Shown: positions 36,248 through 45,248, counted from the stretch's first letter. The stretch: DNA of 64,000 nt from Sulfurimonas xiamenensis (GCF_009258045.1 NZ_CP041166.1:1550001-1614000), one strand, 5' to 3'. Program-made: numbers and translations. The notes: generated from the sequence alone by a model not told the origin.

Positions 36248-37249
36248 CTATTTGCTTATATGAAGAGCCATATCTAAAAGTCTTGTCGAATATCCCCATT
36301 CGTTATCATACCATGCCATGATTTTAACCATATCATCATCAATAACCTGTGTTAAATCCTCTGCAACGATTGAGCTGTACTCACACCCTACAAAATCCTG
36401 AGAGACGCGCATCTCTTTGTCGATTAAAAGAATTCCTTTTAGGCTTGTTTGAGCAGCTTCATTAAATACGGCAGCAACTTCTTCTTTTGTAGTTTTTCTT
36501 TTTACGATTACATTTAAATCTACCATAGAAACATCAGGAGTAGGAACACGAACACTCTGTCCATGAAGTTTACCCTGAAGTTGAGGAAGAACAAGACCTA
36601 TAGCTTTTGCAGCACCCGTTGTAGTAGGAATCATATTGATAGCTCCTGCACGCGCTCGGCGTTTGTCTTTTGAGTGCTTTACATCGAGTATGTTTTGGTC
36701 ATTTGTGTATGAGTGAATTGTTGTCATAAGACCTTTCTCAATTCCAAAAGCATCATCAAGTACTTTTGCAATAGGCCCCAAACAGTTCGTCGTACATGAA
36801 GCATTAGAGACTATTTTTTGTCCCTCATAAAGATGTTCATTTACACCAAGAACAAATGTAGGCGTATCTTTATCTTTTGCCGGAGCTGAAAAAAGAACTT
36901 TTTCTACACCGTTATTTATGTGCACTTGAGCAGATTCCTGTGTTAAAAAGACACCGGTACACTCTAAAACCATATCTGCACCGCAGTCTGCAAATTTAAG
37001 ATTTTTTGGATCACGATCGCTAAATACTCTTATCTTTTTACCGTCTATCGTGATGTTTTCAGCATCAAGCTGCACTACTTCACTGCCAAATGTTCCATGT
37101 ACAGAATCATTTTTAAGAAGATAGAGCATCATATCTATACTTGCCATATCATTTATAGCCACTATCTCTACATCATCCCTTGTTGCAGCAATTCGAGCCA
37201 CACAACGACCGATTCTACCAAATCCGTTAATTGCTATCTTTAGTGCCAT
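36248..37249 (-). CDS. gapA: Glyceraldehyde-3-phosphate dehydrogenase, type I
   Basis: The 333-residue enzyme oxidises glyceraldehyde 3-phosphate, or reduces 1,3-bisphosphoglycerate in the gluconeogenic direction. The NAD-binding start is INGFGRIGR (7-15). The active site is SNASCTTNCLGP (Cys near 154) and the catalytic His lies in TTIHSYTNDQ. The NAD-specific residue after the second strand is NDMAS, with D33, indicating NAD over NADP. It is the first gene of the gapA-pgk-tpiA-fabI run and divergent from nadD, 66 bases away. Confidence 0.97.
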   Translation of the reverse strand: MALKIAINGFGRIGRCVARIAATRDDVEIVAINDMASIDMMLYLLKNDSVHGTFGSEVVQLDAENITIDGKKIRVFSDRDPKNLKFADCGADMVLECTGVFLTQESAQVHINNGVEKVLFSAPAKDKDTPTFVLGVNEHLYEGQKIVSNASCTTNCLGPIAKVLDDAFGIEKGLMTTIHSYTNDQNILDVKHSKDKRRARAGAINMIPTTTGAAKAIGLVLPQLQGKLHGQSVRVPTPDVSMVDLNVIVKRKTTKEEVAAVFNEAAQTSLKGILLIDKEMRVSQDFVGCEYSSIVAEDLTQVIDDDMVKIMAWYDNEWGYSTRLLDMALHISK

Positions 37250-37315
37250 ACTATTTCCTATTTAAAATAAAAATTGAGCAATTTTACCTAAATTTAGTTA
37301 CAATTCGCTTTAAAT

Positions 37316-37864
37316 ATGGAAACAATCGCACTTTTTGGCGGCTCTTTTGACCCGCCGCATATCGGTCATGAGGCAATAGTTAAGGCTTTGATAAACTTCA
37401 AAGATATTGACAAAGTTGTCATAATGCCTACATATCTAAATCCGTTTAAGTCAAAATTTTATGCTCCTGCTTCTCTTAGAGTGGAGTGGCTAAAAGAGAT
37501 TTTTAGCGAGTATGAAAATGTGGAAATTTCAGAGTATGAAGTTTCACAAAAGAGACCGGTATCAACAATCGAGAGTGTAAAGCATCTTTTAGAGAGTTAT
37601 AAAAAAATATACCTTGTAATCGGTGCTGACAATCTTGCTTCACTTGAAAAGTGGAATAGATATGATGAACTCAAAGAGTTAGTAACTTTCATAGTGGTTC
37701 CAAGAGACAATATTGAAATTCCAAAACAGTTTTTAATAGTGGAAGTTGATAAGAAAATATCATCAACAAATCTTAGAGAGTGTATTGAAATATCAAAACT
37801 GCCAAAAAAGTGCGCAAAAGAGATATATAATTTTTACAAGGAAAACTATTGCAAAACAGAATAG
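37316..37864 (+). CDS. nadD: Nicotinate-nucleotide adenylyltransferase
   Basis: NadD makes deamido-NAD from nicotinate mononucleotide and ATP. The 182-residue protein has the nucleotidyltransferase motifs FGGSFDPPHIGHEAIV (7-22) and the C-terminal SSTNLREC (ISSTxxR). The TACAAT -10 box lies at 37299-37304, so the leader is only a few bases long, with no Shine-Dalgarno sequence. The end overlaps the next gene by 16 bases. Confidence 0.95.
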   Translation: METIALFGGSFDPPHIGHEAIVKALINFKDIDKVVIMPTYLNPFKSKFYAPASLRVEWLKEIFSEYENVEISEYEVSQKRPVSTIESVKHLLESYKKIYLVIGADNLASLEKWNRYDELKELVTFIVVPRDNIEIPKQFLIVEVDKKISSTNLRECIEISKLPKKCAKEIYNFYKENYCKTE

Positions 37865-38184
37865 AAAAAATAACTGAAGTCTTAGATAAAAACAAAGCAG
37901 AAAATATAGAGGTTTTTGATCTTAGAGAGAAAAATTACTTTGTAGATTATGCCATTATCGCATCATCACTCGGCTCAAGACATACGATGGCTCTTTTAGA
38001 CCACCTAAAAAATGAGCTCAAACCTGCAGAAAAATTTATCAATGTAGATGAGAGCAGTGACTGGATTGTTGTTGATTTGGGAGATATTCTAATCCATATT
38101 ATGACACCTGAGTACAGAGTAAAATACGATATGGAGAGTTTTTTAAGTTCTCTTGCCGAGGGCAAAGAAGGCATGCCGCTTTAA
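37849..38184 (+). CDS. rsfS: Ribosomal silencing factor RsfS
   Basis: RsfS binds ribosomal protein L14 and blocks subunit joining in starvation. The 111-residue protein begins at TTG (37849), overlapping nadD by 16 bases with GGAAAAC upstream. It shows the family blocks EVFDLREKNYFVDYAIIASSLGSRH and WIVVDLGDILIHIMTPEYRVKYDME. The nadD-rsfS pairing is conserved across bacteria. Confidence 0.94.
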   Translation: MQNRIEKITEVLDKNKAENIEVFDLREKNYFVDYAIIASSLGSRHTMALLDHLKNELKPAEKFINVDESSDWIVVDLGDILIHIMTPEYRVKYDMESFLSSLAEGKEGMPL

Positions 38185-38215
38185 AAAACAGTTATCAATT
38201 CAAAAGAAGAGAAAC

Positions 38216-39874
38216 TTAAGACTCCAATCTTTTGCGTAAAATATCTGCTACACGAAAAGCGTTCGCATAGATAGTCCATGTATAAGGCACGCTTCCTCCC
38301 GTGGGCATAAAACTCGCATCTGTTACATAAAGGTTCTCTAGTGCATGCGCTTTGCAGCTTTTATCAAGTACGGATGTTTGAGGATTCTCTCCAAATCTGC
38401 AGCCTCCTGCCACAAGATTTGGCGGAGGCGCAGAGGAGATGGAGTAGCTTATCTCAGAGGCTCCCATTTTTTCCAACACCTGCACAGCTTTTTTTGCCAA
38501 GTCATTACCGACTTCTCTATCATGAGGATGGCTGTAGAGATGTATTGCGCCCACGGGGATGCCATACTTATCTTTTACATCTTCTTCGATGCCCACAAAA
38601 CACTCATCCGTAGGAAGCCAATCATTAAAAACTTCAAAATTCAAAACTCTTGAAGTCGTAAGCTCTTTATAAATTTTTTGTTCAAGAGCCTTACCCCAAA
38701 GAATTTTTCCCACTTCATCATAAAAAGCTCTTTTTATGCGGGTAACTAAATTTTGATGCTCAAACAAAAAGTCTATAGTTCCGCCTTTAATCTTTTTACT
38801 GCTCTTTTTATACTCATACCACTGCTGCAGGGAGCGGTTAAAGAAAAGACCGACCTCCATAAGCTCTTTTTGCTGTTCGTTCGTAAGCGTTTCAAAACGA
38901 AATCGCCCTTCCCCTGCTCCTCCGCCTGAGAAAATAAGATTTTTTCCTACTTGATGATTGTTATTTGCCAAACCGTAAGGAAAAAAGCGATTTTTTGAGT
39001 TTAAGAGCAATCGTGAGCTCTCTATTGCTTGTGCGGCTAAAACAAAGATTTTTGCACTAATTTCATGCGTCTTCATGTCGTTATCATAGTAATGTGCTTT
39101 TGTAACCTTTGTTGCATCACTCTCAAGCTTATAGACAAACGCTTCGGCAATAACTCTCGCATTACACTTTTGAAGAAGTGCGGCTCTGGCACTCCCTTTC
39201 GCGCCCGTAGCACATCCGTAACTCCCGCAAAAGTTTGAGTAAGAGCATCCGTTTCGCTTTAGTGCCGCATGTGGAATTATTGCCCGCGGAGTCGGAATGC
39301 TCTCAAAGTTAAGAGATTTACATGCAGCATCAAACCACTTTGCAACTCCGTTTTCTTCAAGTTTTGTATAAGGAAAACAAGAGGTGCTTCTTGGCTCTAA
39401 AAAAGAGTGCAAAATCACCTCCCCGCTAACACCGACTATGCGCTCAACTTTTTCATAGTATGGTTCCAGCTCTTCATAAGAGAGAGGCCAATCCACTATA
39501 TTTGCGCCATCTATCTCTCCATAAGCCGAGAGAAGCTTAAAGTCATTTGGCTTCATACGGTGGAAATAACCGCTCATAAGATTTGAGGAACCTCCCACCA
39601 TAGAGCCGTTCCAAAAACTCCATTGGTACTCACTTCCTAAATATTTTCTGCGCTCTTTACTTTCATCTAGTTCATAGATAACATGTTGCTCATCTTTAAG
39701 GTCGGGCGTAAAAAACTCACGCCGCGAAACTGCCAGCTCATCTTTGTTAAAATCTTCTTCTTTGTACTCTTTTCCTTTTTCAAGCACAACTACACTAAAG
39801 CCTGCACGACTCAGCTCATAAGCGACAGGCGAGCCACCAGCGCCACTTCCGATGATACAAATATCGTACATCAT
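38216..39874 (-). CDS. GMC-family FAD oxidoreductase
   Basis: I place the start at 39874: the ATG overlaps the stop of the preceding gene as ATGA, and longer versions would run deep into that gene. The 552-residue protein has the FAD motif IGSGAGGSPVAYELS (near 8-22), the GMC signature region around GSEYQWSFWNGSMVGGSSNLMSG and the C-terminal block NLYVTDASFMPTGGSVPYTWTIYANAFRVAD with its active-site His/Asn-type region. It resembles the large subunit of membrane-bound gluconate, sorbitol or fructose dehydrogenases. The preceding gene is the matching small subunit, but the usual cytochrome c subunit is absent. The substrate is unknown. Confidence 0.85.
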   Translation of the reverse strand: MMYDICIIGSGAGGSPVAYELSRAGFSVVVLEKGKEYKEEDFNKDELAVSRREFFTPDLKDEQHVIYELDESKERRKYLGSEYQWSFWNGSMVGGSSNLMSGYFHRMKPNDFKLLSAYGEIDGANIVDWPLSYEELEPYYEKVERIVGVSGEVILHSFLEPRSTSCFPYTKLEENGVAKWFDAACKSLNFESIPTPRAIIPHAALKRNGCSYSNFCGSYGCATGAKGSARAALLQKCNARVIAEAFVYKLESDATKVTKAHYYDNDMKTHEISAKIFVLAAQAIESSRLLLNSKNRFFPYGLANNNHQVGKNLIFSGGGAGEGRFRFETLTNEQQKELMEVGLFFNRSLQQWYEYKKSSKKIKGGTIDFLFEHQNLVTRIKRAFYDEVGKILWGKALEQKIYKELTTSRVLNFEVFNDWLPTDECFVGIEEDVKDKYGIPVGAIHLYSHPHDREVGNDLAKKAVQVLEKMGASEISYSISSAPPPNLVAGGCRFGENPQTSVLDKSCKAHALENLYVTDASFMPTGGSVPYTWTIYANAFRVADILRKRLES

Positions 39875-40362
39875 AGATACGCTCTTTTTGGACGCGGTAA
39901 ACCCGCGCGAAACCCAAGCCATCTTTGCGCCGCATCTCTTTTGTTTACACCGTAAACTGCGTCACTCCGAAGTGCTTCCATAGTGTAAGTCAAAAGAGCA
40001 TCTACCCATGACTCGCCCCATCCGTACTCTGAAATCTCTTGTAAAACCTCTTGCCGCTCCTGTTCTAAAAGATTATAGTAAAGTTTGCCGTGAAGTTTTA
40101 GAGACTCTTCATGAAGCCATTGTACACCGTTGCGAAGAAACTCTTTGTGTGAAGCAGTGATTCTTGAATGGTCTAAAATAAGCAGCAAATAAGAAGCTGT
40201 ATCGACATAGAGCTCCTTTGCTTTTGGAAAAAGATCTTCTTGAACAAGTGTGAGAGTTTTTAAAGGCTCTGCCGCTCCATATAAAGAGGAGTTGCAAAAA
40301 AGCAAAACAGCTCCACCTAAAAAGCTTTGTTTGAAAAAATTTCTTCGCGTATTTAAAATCAT
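39871..40362 (-). CDS. Gluconate 2-dehydrogenase subunit 3-like Tat-exported protein
   Basis: A 163-residue protein with a twin-arginine signal (NTRRNFFKQSFLGGAVLLF, cleavage near residue 30). The mature part is helical and matches the small subunit of gluconate/fructose dehydrogenase complexes, including the C-terminal WLGFRAGLPRPKRAYL. The Tat signal of the small subunit can carry the folded FAD subunit into the periplasm. The stop overlaps the GMC start (ATGA), so the two proteins are made together. Upstream lies the DoxX remnant at 40395-40520. Confidence 0.8.
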   Translation of the reverse strand: MILNTRRNFFKQSFLGGAVLLFCNSSLYGAAEPLKTLTLVQEDLFPKAKELYVDTASYLLLILDHSRITASHKEFLRNGVQWLHEESLKLHGKLYYNLLEQERQEVLQEISEYGWGESWVDALLTYTMEALRSDAVYGVNKRDAAQRWLGFRAGLPRPKRAYL

Positions 40363-40394
40363 ATTTTATTGTACCTATATTCTTTCAAAACACT

Positions 40395-40520
40395 TTACAA
40401 GTTTGGAAATTTATCTATTCTTTCATTAAAAAGAAATCTATCAAGACTAAACTTACCTGCTCCATAAGATACAAAAATAAGCAAAAAAGCATGAGAGATG
40501 AAAGATATTTTAAATCTTTT
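40395..40520 (-). pseudogene. Remnant of a DoxX-family C-terminus
   Basis: A minus-strand frame ends at 40395 and reads ISHAFLLIFVSYGAGKFSLD then RFLFNERIDKFPNL. This is the hydrophobic last helix and the GAGKFSLD motif of DoxX-family membrane proteins; compare the intact DoxX at 47.5-47.8 kb, which ends LGSGKYAL. No start codon or N-terminal three helices precede it. The frame runs back into a hairpin and a stop near 40585. It looks like the end of a gene whose front has been deleted. It follows the Cys-rich gene on the same strand. Confidence 0.55.
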
Positions 40521-40544
40521 TGAAAAGGAGAAAGACAAATATTT

Positions 40545-40567
40545 TTAAGCAGAATAACTCTGCTTAA
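40545..40567 (-). terminator. Hairpin after the Cys-rich protein gene
   Basis: TTAAGCAGA and TCTGCTTAA pair over 9 bases around a 5-base loop, 22 bases past the stop of the minus-strand gene. The downstream sequence is A/T-rich. Confidence 0.5.
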
Positions 40568-40588
40568 AAGGCGGTATTAATCAGAGCC

Positions 40589-40870
40589 TTATTTTCCTTT
40601 ACCGCACTTGCCGTTTTGATTCATCTCTTTTTTTGCATTACCACACTTGCCGCTGCCACACTTCATCTCTTTTTTTGAATCACCGCACTTGCCATTTTGG
40701 TTCATCTCTTTTTTTGAATCACCGCATTTGCCATTTTGATTCATCTCATTTTTTGCATTACCGCACTTGCCGCTGCCGCACTTCATTCCTTCGGCATTAA
40801 CCGTCGTAGTACTAATGCTTAAAACCATTGCAACCGCTGCAACTAATGATAAAAAATTCAACTTTCTCAT
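40589..40870 (-). CDS. Secreted Cys-rich GKCG-repeat protein, HvfA/bufferin-precursor-like
   Basis: A 93-residue protein with a signal peptide (about 1-26, ending TVNA). The mature part is low in complexity: seven GKCG or MKCG-type cysteine motifs spaced by Lys/Asn/Glu-rich linkers (GSGKCGNAKNEM, NQNGKCGDSKKEM twice). HvfA-type precursors of copper-binding RiPP metallophores have EGKCG motifs that a DUF692 enzyme modifies, and their operons end in a DoxX gene. Here the cysteine motifs and a neighbouring DoxX fragment are present, but no DUF692 or DUF2063 gene is in the window. It may be a precursor served from elsewhere, or a metal-binding periplasmic protein. Promoter at 40903-40939. Confidence 0.6.
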   Translation of the reverse strand: MRKLNFLSLVAAVAMVLSISTTTVNAEGMKCGSGKCGNAKNEMNQNGKCGDSKKEMNQNGKCGDSKKEMKCGSGKCGNAKKEMNQNGKCGKGK

Positions 40871-40902
40871 ATATTATCCTTTTTGTATTGTAAAATCAAA
40901 AA

Positions 40903-40939
40903 CTATTGTATCACAACTATAATAATTTATTATGTGATA
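40903..40939 (-). promoter_or_regulatory. Promoter and inverted repeat upstream of the Cys-rich gene
   Basis: Read on the minus strand, TATCACA (40939-40933) and TGTGATA (40915-40909) form a 7-bp inverted repeat 17 bases apart. AT-rich ATAAATTAT lies between them, and the right arm runs into a -10-like GATACAAT (40903-40910). This is the layout of an operator over a promoter; the regulator is unknown. Confidence 0.4.
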
Positions 40940-41085
40940 ACGATTAGATACAGTCACATATTATAAAATCTGTATCTTTTTTCTTGAGAATTTAATGATT
41001 TGATTTTTTTCAAATGTTTTCATAATAATACAAAAAATGTTTATTTTAAAACATCTATGCATTGCATTATTTTACGCTTTAAAAT

Positions 41086-42363
41086 TTATGCAAAAATAAA
41101 ACGATTTATACCATTTTCATATTCATGCGCAAGCACCTGATTATGAACTTTTAAAATAGAATCGACCAGATACAAACCGAGCCCAAAACTATTTTTCGCC
41201 GGATTGTCTTTAGTAAAAGGTTCTATATAGTATTGTAAAGGGTGTGCGATACACTCTCCTTTGCTCTCAAAACAGAGCTCACCGTTTTTTATCAAAATCT
41301 TTACATGGTTGTCTGTTGAGTATTTTATCCCATTGTCAATCATATTTTTAATAGCTGTAGTGTATAGTCTATAATTTGCACTGATTTTATGGGTTGCTTC
41401 AACATTATTTACAGTAACATTTTTTTCATCAACCATAGCCATATCAATAGCACCATCAATTATATCTATCAAACGATACTCTGCAAAATCTGTTTTATCT
41501 CCGAGACTTGTTACCTCTTCTATAAGAGCAAATTCATTTACCAAAGACTCTAAACGACCAAAAATAGAACTAAATCTATCTCTTTGTTTTTGAGATTCAA
41601 GCATTTGTGTTGCAATTGTGCCTTTTGCAATAGGTGTTTTTAACTCATGCATTATATTTCGCAAGAAGAGTGTTCTTGATTCTAAAATAATATTTATTTT
41701 TTCTCTTGCTGCTTCTAGTTCATTTGAAATTAATGAAATTTCATCATGTCCTCTTGTTTTAAAAGATATATTCATATCTCCATTTCCATAAAGCGCAATT
41801 TTTTTTCTAAGTCTAATAAGCGGACGCAATCTTTGAAGTATCAAAACAAATGATGATGTGATTATTAAAATAATTATCATATAAGAATATGCAACGGGCC
41901 AATATTTGTAGGGTTTTAACTCTTCATCAAGAATTAGTATTGAAGATGACGGATTTTGGATATAAAAATATATTTTTTTATTAAACTCCAACATACTAGT
42001 TGTTAAGTCAGTTATAACTTTTTTAGTATAAAAACCTTGTTGTGAAAACATTAAAGAAGCATCGACACTTTGAAAATTTTTTTTCTTTAAAATTTTTGCA
42101 TTTTTTAAAATAATTTCTACTATCTCTTTGTCTTTTTTCAAAACAAAGCCGTATATTGCCAAATTTGCTTCAAGCATAATCTGCGGATTTTGTTTTTGTT
42201 GATGTTCTTGATATATCTGAATGATAGCTGTATGTTTTGTAAAAATATTGTTTATATAACGCTGTTTATTTTGTTGAAAAAATTCCCAAAAAACCACACT
42301 TACACTCACTAATGTAACTGTAAATGTAAATAAAATAGTTATTAAAACAGCATGTTGACGCAT
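41086..42363 (-). CDS. ArsS-like sensor histidine kinase
   Basis: A 425-residue sensor with two membrane helices (about 5-25 and 160-182) enclosing a periplasmic sensor domain of about 130 residues. A HAMP-like segment, the phosphoacceptor motif NIMHELKTPIAKG (His near 240), and ATPase boxes KNMIDNGIKYS (N) and FGLGLYLVDSIL (G2) follow. The variant HELKTPIAKG, with K/G after the P, is typical of the Campylobacterota ArsS/CprS branch. Helicobacter ArsS senses acid; the stimulus here is unknown. It follows its response regulator by 19 bases. Confidence 0.88.
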   Translation of the reverse strand: MRQHAVLITILFTFTVTLVSVSVVFWEFFQQNKQRYINNIFTKHTAIIQIYQEHQQKQNPQIMLEANLAIYGFVLKKDKEIVEIILKNAKILKKKNFQSVDASLMFSQQGFYTKKVITDLTTSMLEFNKKIYFYIQNPSSSILILDEELKPYKYWPVAYSYMIIILIITSSFVLILQRLRPLIRLRKKIALYGNGDMNISFKTRGHDEISLISNELEAAREKINIILESRTLFLRNIMHELKTPIAKGTIATQMLESQKQRDRFSSIFGRLESLVNEFALIEEVTSLGDKTDFAEYRLIDIIDGAIDMAMVDEKNVTVNNVEATHKISANYRLYTTAIKNMIDNGIKYSTDNHVKILIKNGELCFESKGECIAHPLQYYIEPFTKDNPAKNSFGLGLYLVDSILKVHNQVLAHEYENGINRFIFA

Positions 42364-42382
42364 AGCCCTCAGCTCCTAAAAA

Positions 42383-43045
42383 TTACTTAAGAAGCTTATA
42401 ACCAACGCCTCTTACCGATTCTATAAGAGATTTGTCCCCAAGTTTATTTCTAATTCTTCCAACCATTACATCAATGCTTTTATTGGATGAATCCTCATTT
42501 ATAGCATTTACATTATGTATCAAATCTTCTCTTGAAACAACCAAACCCTGCTTTGAAATCATATAAGACAAAATGCCAAATTCTGCTTTAGTAAGGTCAA
42601 TATTTCTACCTTTATATGAGATCATCATTGATGATGGATCACACTTAAAGTCACTTTTTGATTCCTCTTTTTGCTGTGATTTTGCTTCATAGCGTCTTAG
42701 AACCGAATATATTCTAGCCTCAAGTTCTCTCGGATCATACGGTTTTGGAAGATAGTCATCTGCCCCAAGCTCAAGCGCTTTTACCTTGTCTGTAACATCA
42801 CTTCTGGCAGATGAGATAATAATAGGAATATCCTGTCTTTCACGAATCGCTTCGCAAACCTCTAAGCCGTCCATACCCGGAAGAGTTAAATCTAAAATAA
42901 CCAAATCAAAAGGTTCTAACTTAAGTATACTTACTGCTTTAAAAGGATCGTCTTCAGTGACGACTTCAAACTTAAACTGCTGCAGATACTCAGTAAGTAT
43001 CTCCGCTAATTCTAAATCATCTTCAATCATTAATATTTTTTTCAT
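42383..43045 (-). CDS. ArsR-like OmpR-family response regulator
   Basis: A 220-residue two-domain regulator. The receiver has the acidic pair E7/D8/D9 (MIEDDLELAE), phosphoacceptor D52 (VILDLTLPGMDG), the S/T switch and K104 in LPKPYDPRELEAR. The C-terminal winged-helix DNA-binding domain (about 125-220) has the OmpR-type KSIDVMVGRIRNKLG recognition helix and VRGVGYKL wing. Its partner kinase follows. OmpR-family regulators bind 11-base direct repeats, and such a repeat occurs in front of the TonB-receptor cluster at 12187; a link is speculative. Confidence 0.93.
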   Translation of the reverse strand: MKKILMIEDDLELAEILTEYLQQFKFEVVTEDDPFKAVSILKLEPFDLVILDLTLPGMDGLEVCEAIRERQDIPIIISSARSDVTDKVKALELGADDYLPKPYDPRELEARIYSVLRRYEAKSQQKEESKSDFKCDPSSMMISYKGRNIDLTKAEFGILSYMISKQGLVVSREDLIHNVNAINEDSSNKSIDVMVGRIRNKLGDKSLIESVRGVGYKLLK

Positions 43046-43109
43046 AAATTAAATTTTAACAGATATGAACTAATAAGTAGTTAATATTTATGAAATATTT
43101 TTTATTCTT

Positions 43110-45248
43110 TTATCCTTGTATCATGGAAGTGACATTAAATGCGATAAAAGCGAGTGAATAAGCTACTAAAGATGTAAAAGCCAAAAGGTAAAAAAAGTAT
43201 TTTATTCCTCCAGCTTCACGAGTAAATACAACTGAAGCTGCTAAACACGGCAAATATATCATAACCACAACAATAAATGCGACCGCAGATGGAAAAGAGA
43301 TATTTTTAGAAATGATATCTTTTAACGATCTGCTCTCTTCATCCACATCAGCGCCTAAAGCATACAAAACTCCAAGAGTTGAAACAACAACCTCTTTTGC
43401 AGCAAGCCCTGTTTGAAGCGCTACACTCAACTTCCAATCAAATCCAAGTGGAGCAAAAACAGGCTCTGAAAATTTACCGATTTGTCCTAAATAACTCTGT
43501 TCTAAATTTTCTTCTAAAAATTTATTACTAAAATGCTGTTTTTCTTCTTTATTGATAGCATTTTCAATTTTTAAAGCATATGTCTCTTCAAGCTCTGCAT
43601 TGTGAGGATAATTACTTAAAAACCATATAAGGATAGAAGCTGCAGCAATAAAAGTACCTGCTTTTTTCAAGTACATCAATGTTTTTGTGACAACTGTATG
43701 CCAAATCAGCTTAAGCGAAGGCAATCTGTATTTTGGCATCTCCATAACAAAAGGTTCATCTACACCTTTAAATGCTGTCATTTTTAATATTTTTGCAGCA
43801 AAAAGCCCTAGCATAGCTCCAGTAATATAAATTCCAAAAAGAACATTTCCAGCCATTGATTCGGAAAAAAATGCACCTGCAAAAAGCACATACACAGGAA
43901 GTCTGGCACCGCAGCTCATAAATCCAATGATAAAGAGCGTTAAAAGTCTGTCTCGGTCATTTTTTAAAATTCTTGCACTCATATAAGCAGGTATGGAACA
44001 GCCAAAACCAGTTACAAGCGGTATAAATGACTGCCCGTGAAGGCCGAATTTATGGAAAAATCCATCAAGCAAAAACGCAACTCTTGACATATAACCTGTA
44101 CTCTCTAAAAGTGCAATTCCCATAAAAAGAATAGCAATATTTGGAACAAACAGCACAACGGCACCTACACCCGCAATAATACCATCAACGACAAGAGATC
44201 GAACAGCATCATTGGCTATTGTAGCACCTACTGCATCTCCAAACCATCCAAAAAAGCCGTCAATCCACTCCATAGGAATAGAGCCGATTTCAAATGTAAG
44301 CTGAAAAAGAGCCCACATAAAAAATAAAAATATTGGAATTCCAAAAAATTGATGTATTAACAAAGAGTCGATTTTATCAGTAACAGTTTTTTTATAAGGC
44401 TCTTTTTCTTGTTTTAAAACCTCAGCAACTACCCCTTTGTTAAACGAAGCATACTCCTCGGCAAAAGCTTCTCTTATATCATCGCTGTTATGATGCAGCT
44501 CTATATGCTTGGATGCTTCTATCAAAATAGGCTGAAGTTCTGTCCAAATTGGGTTGTCATGAATTTTTATATATGTTTTTTTATTGTTTTTTAAAAGATT
44601 AATTGCAACATTTCTATAAGAATTCGCGGCATCGTACTTATGTTTTTTTAAATACTCAACTATAGCAGATATCTCCTCCTCAACTGCTTCGCTAAAAACA
44701 AGTTTTGTATCATGTTTTGGTGCTTCATGCTGTACAATAAGAGCTTCGAGAAGATCAGCGATTCCCTCTTTTGTTACAGCTGAAACTTTTACACATGGTA
44801 TGCCTAAAAGCTGAGACATAAATTCATTATCTATTTCAATCCCCTCTTTTAGAGCTTCATCACTCATATTAAGCGCAATAACTATATTTTTATTCATGCT
44901 CATAAGTTCAGAAGTCAGTTGAAGATTTTTTTCCAAATTTGTAGAATCTACTACATTTATTATTAAATCATAACTCTCTGCACAAAGATAGTCATGAGTA
45001 ACACGCTCTTCTATTGTATAATCTGTAAATGCATATGTTCCTGGAAGGTCTACAATAGTAAAGTGATAATCCTTATAATCAAAAAGAACTTCTGATTTTT
45101 CAACTGTCACACCGGTAAAATTCCCCACATGCAGCTTTGCATTTGATATAGAATTGATAAGCATACTTTTACCGACATTTGGCTGACCGACCAATGCAAC
45201 CCTTATATGTTTTGCCGTTAAAGGACAAACCTTCATATCTTTACTCAT
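43110..45248 (-). CDS. feoB: Ferrous iron transporter FeoB
   Basis: FeoB is the inner-membrane Fe2+ transporter with an N-terminal G domain. The 712-residue product has the G1 loop GQPNVGKS (21-28), DLPG (G3) and NMSD (G4, where NxxD is usual). A helical GDI-like region follows, then about eight membrane helices with the Gate motifs GFGCSIPAYMSAR and SCGARLPVYVLFAGAFF. It overlaps feoA by 8 bases. A Fur-type box stands in front of feoA, so the pair should be iron repressed. The locus has no FeoC, as usual in this group. Confidence 0.97.
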   Translation of the reverse strand: MSKDMKVCPLTAKHIRVALVGQPNVGKSMLINSISNAKLHVGNFTGVTVEKSEVLFDYKDYHFTIVDLPGTYAFTDYTIEERVTHDYLCAESYDLIINVVDSTNLEKNLQLTSELMSMNKNIVIALNMSDEALKEGIEIDNEFMSQLLGIPCVKVSAVTKEGIADLLEALIVQHEAPKHDTKLVFSEAVEEEISAIVEYLKKHKYDAANSYRNVAINLLKNNKKTYIKIHDNPIWTELQPILIEASKHIELHHNSDDIREAFAEEYASFNKGVVAEVLKQEKEPYKKTVTDKIDSLLIHQFFGIPIFLFFMWALFQLTFEIGSIPMEWIDGFFGWFGDAVGATIANDAVRSLVVDGIIAGVGAVVLFVPNIAILFMGIALLESTGYMSRVAFLLDGFFHKFGLHGQSFIPLVTGFGCSIPAYMSARILKNDRDRLLTLFIIGFMSCGARLPVYVLFAGAFFSESMAGNVLFGIYITGAMLGLFAAKILKMTAFKGVDEPFVMEMPKYRLPSLKLIWHTVVTKTLMYLKKAGTFIAAASILIWFLSNYPHNAELEETYALKIENAINKEEKQHFSNKFLEENLEQSYLGQIGKFSEPVFAPLGFDWKLSVALQTGLAAKEVVVSTLGVLYALGADVDEESRSLKDIISKNISFPSAVAFIVVVMIYLPCLAASVVFTREAGGIKYFFYLLAFTSLVAYSLAFIAFNVTSMIQG

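Noticed and set aside
38341-38653. Overlapping plus-strand frames opposite the GMC oxidoreductase gene
   Set aside because: Antisense shadows of a conserved coding region, without ribosome binding sites.
40946-40980. Hairpin GATACAG/CTGTATC with a T-run, a possible plus-strand terminator or small RNA end
   Set aside because: The loop is 16 bases and no plus-strand transcript or promoter can be assigned; too weak to list as a feature.
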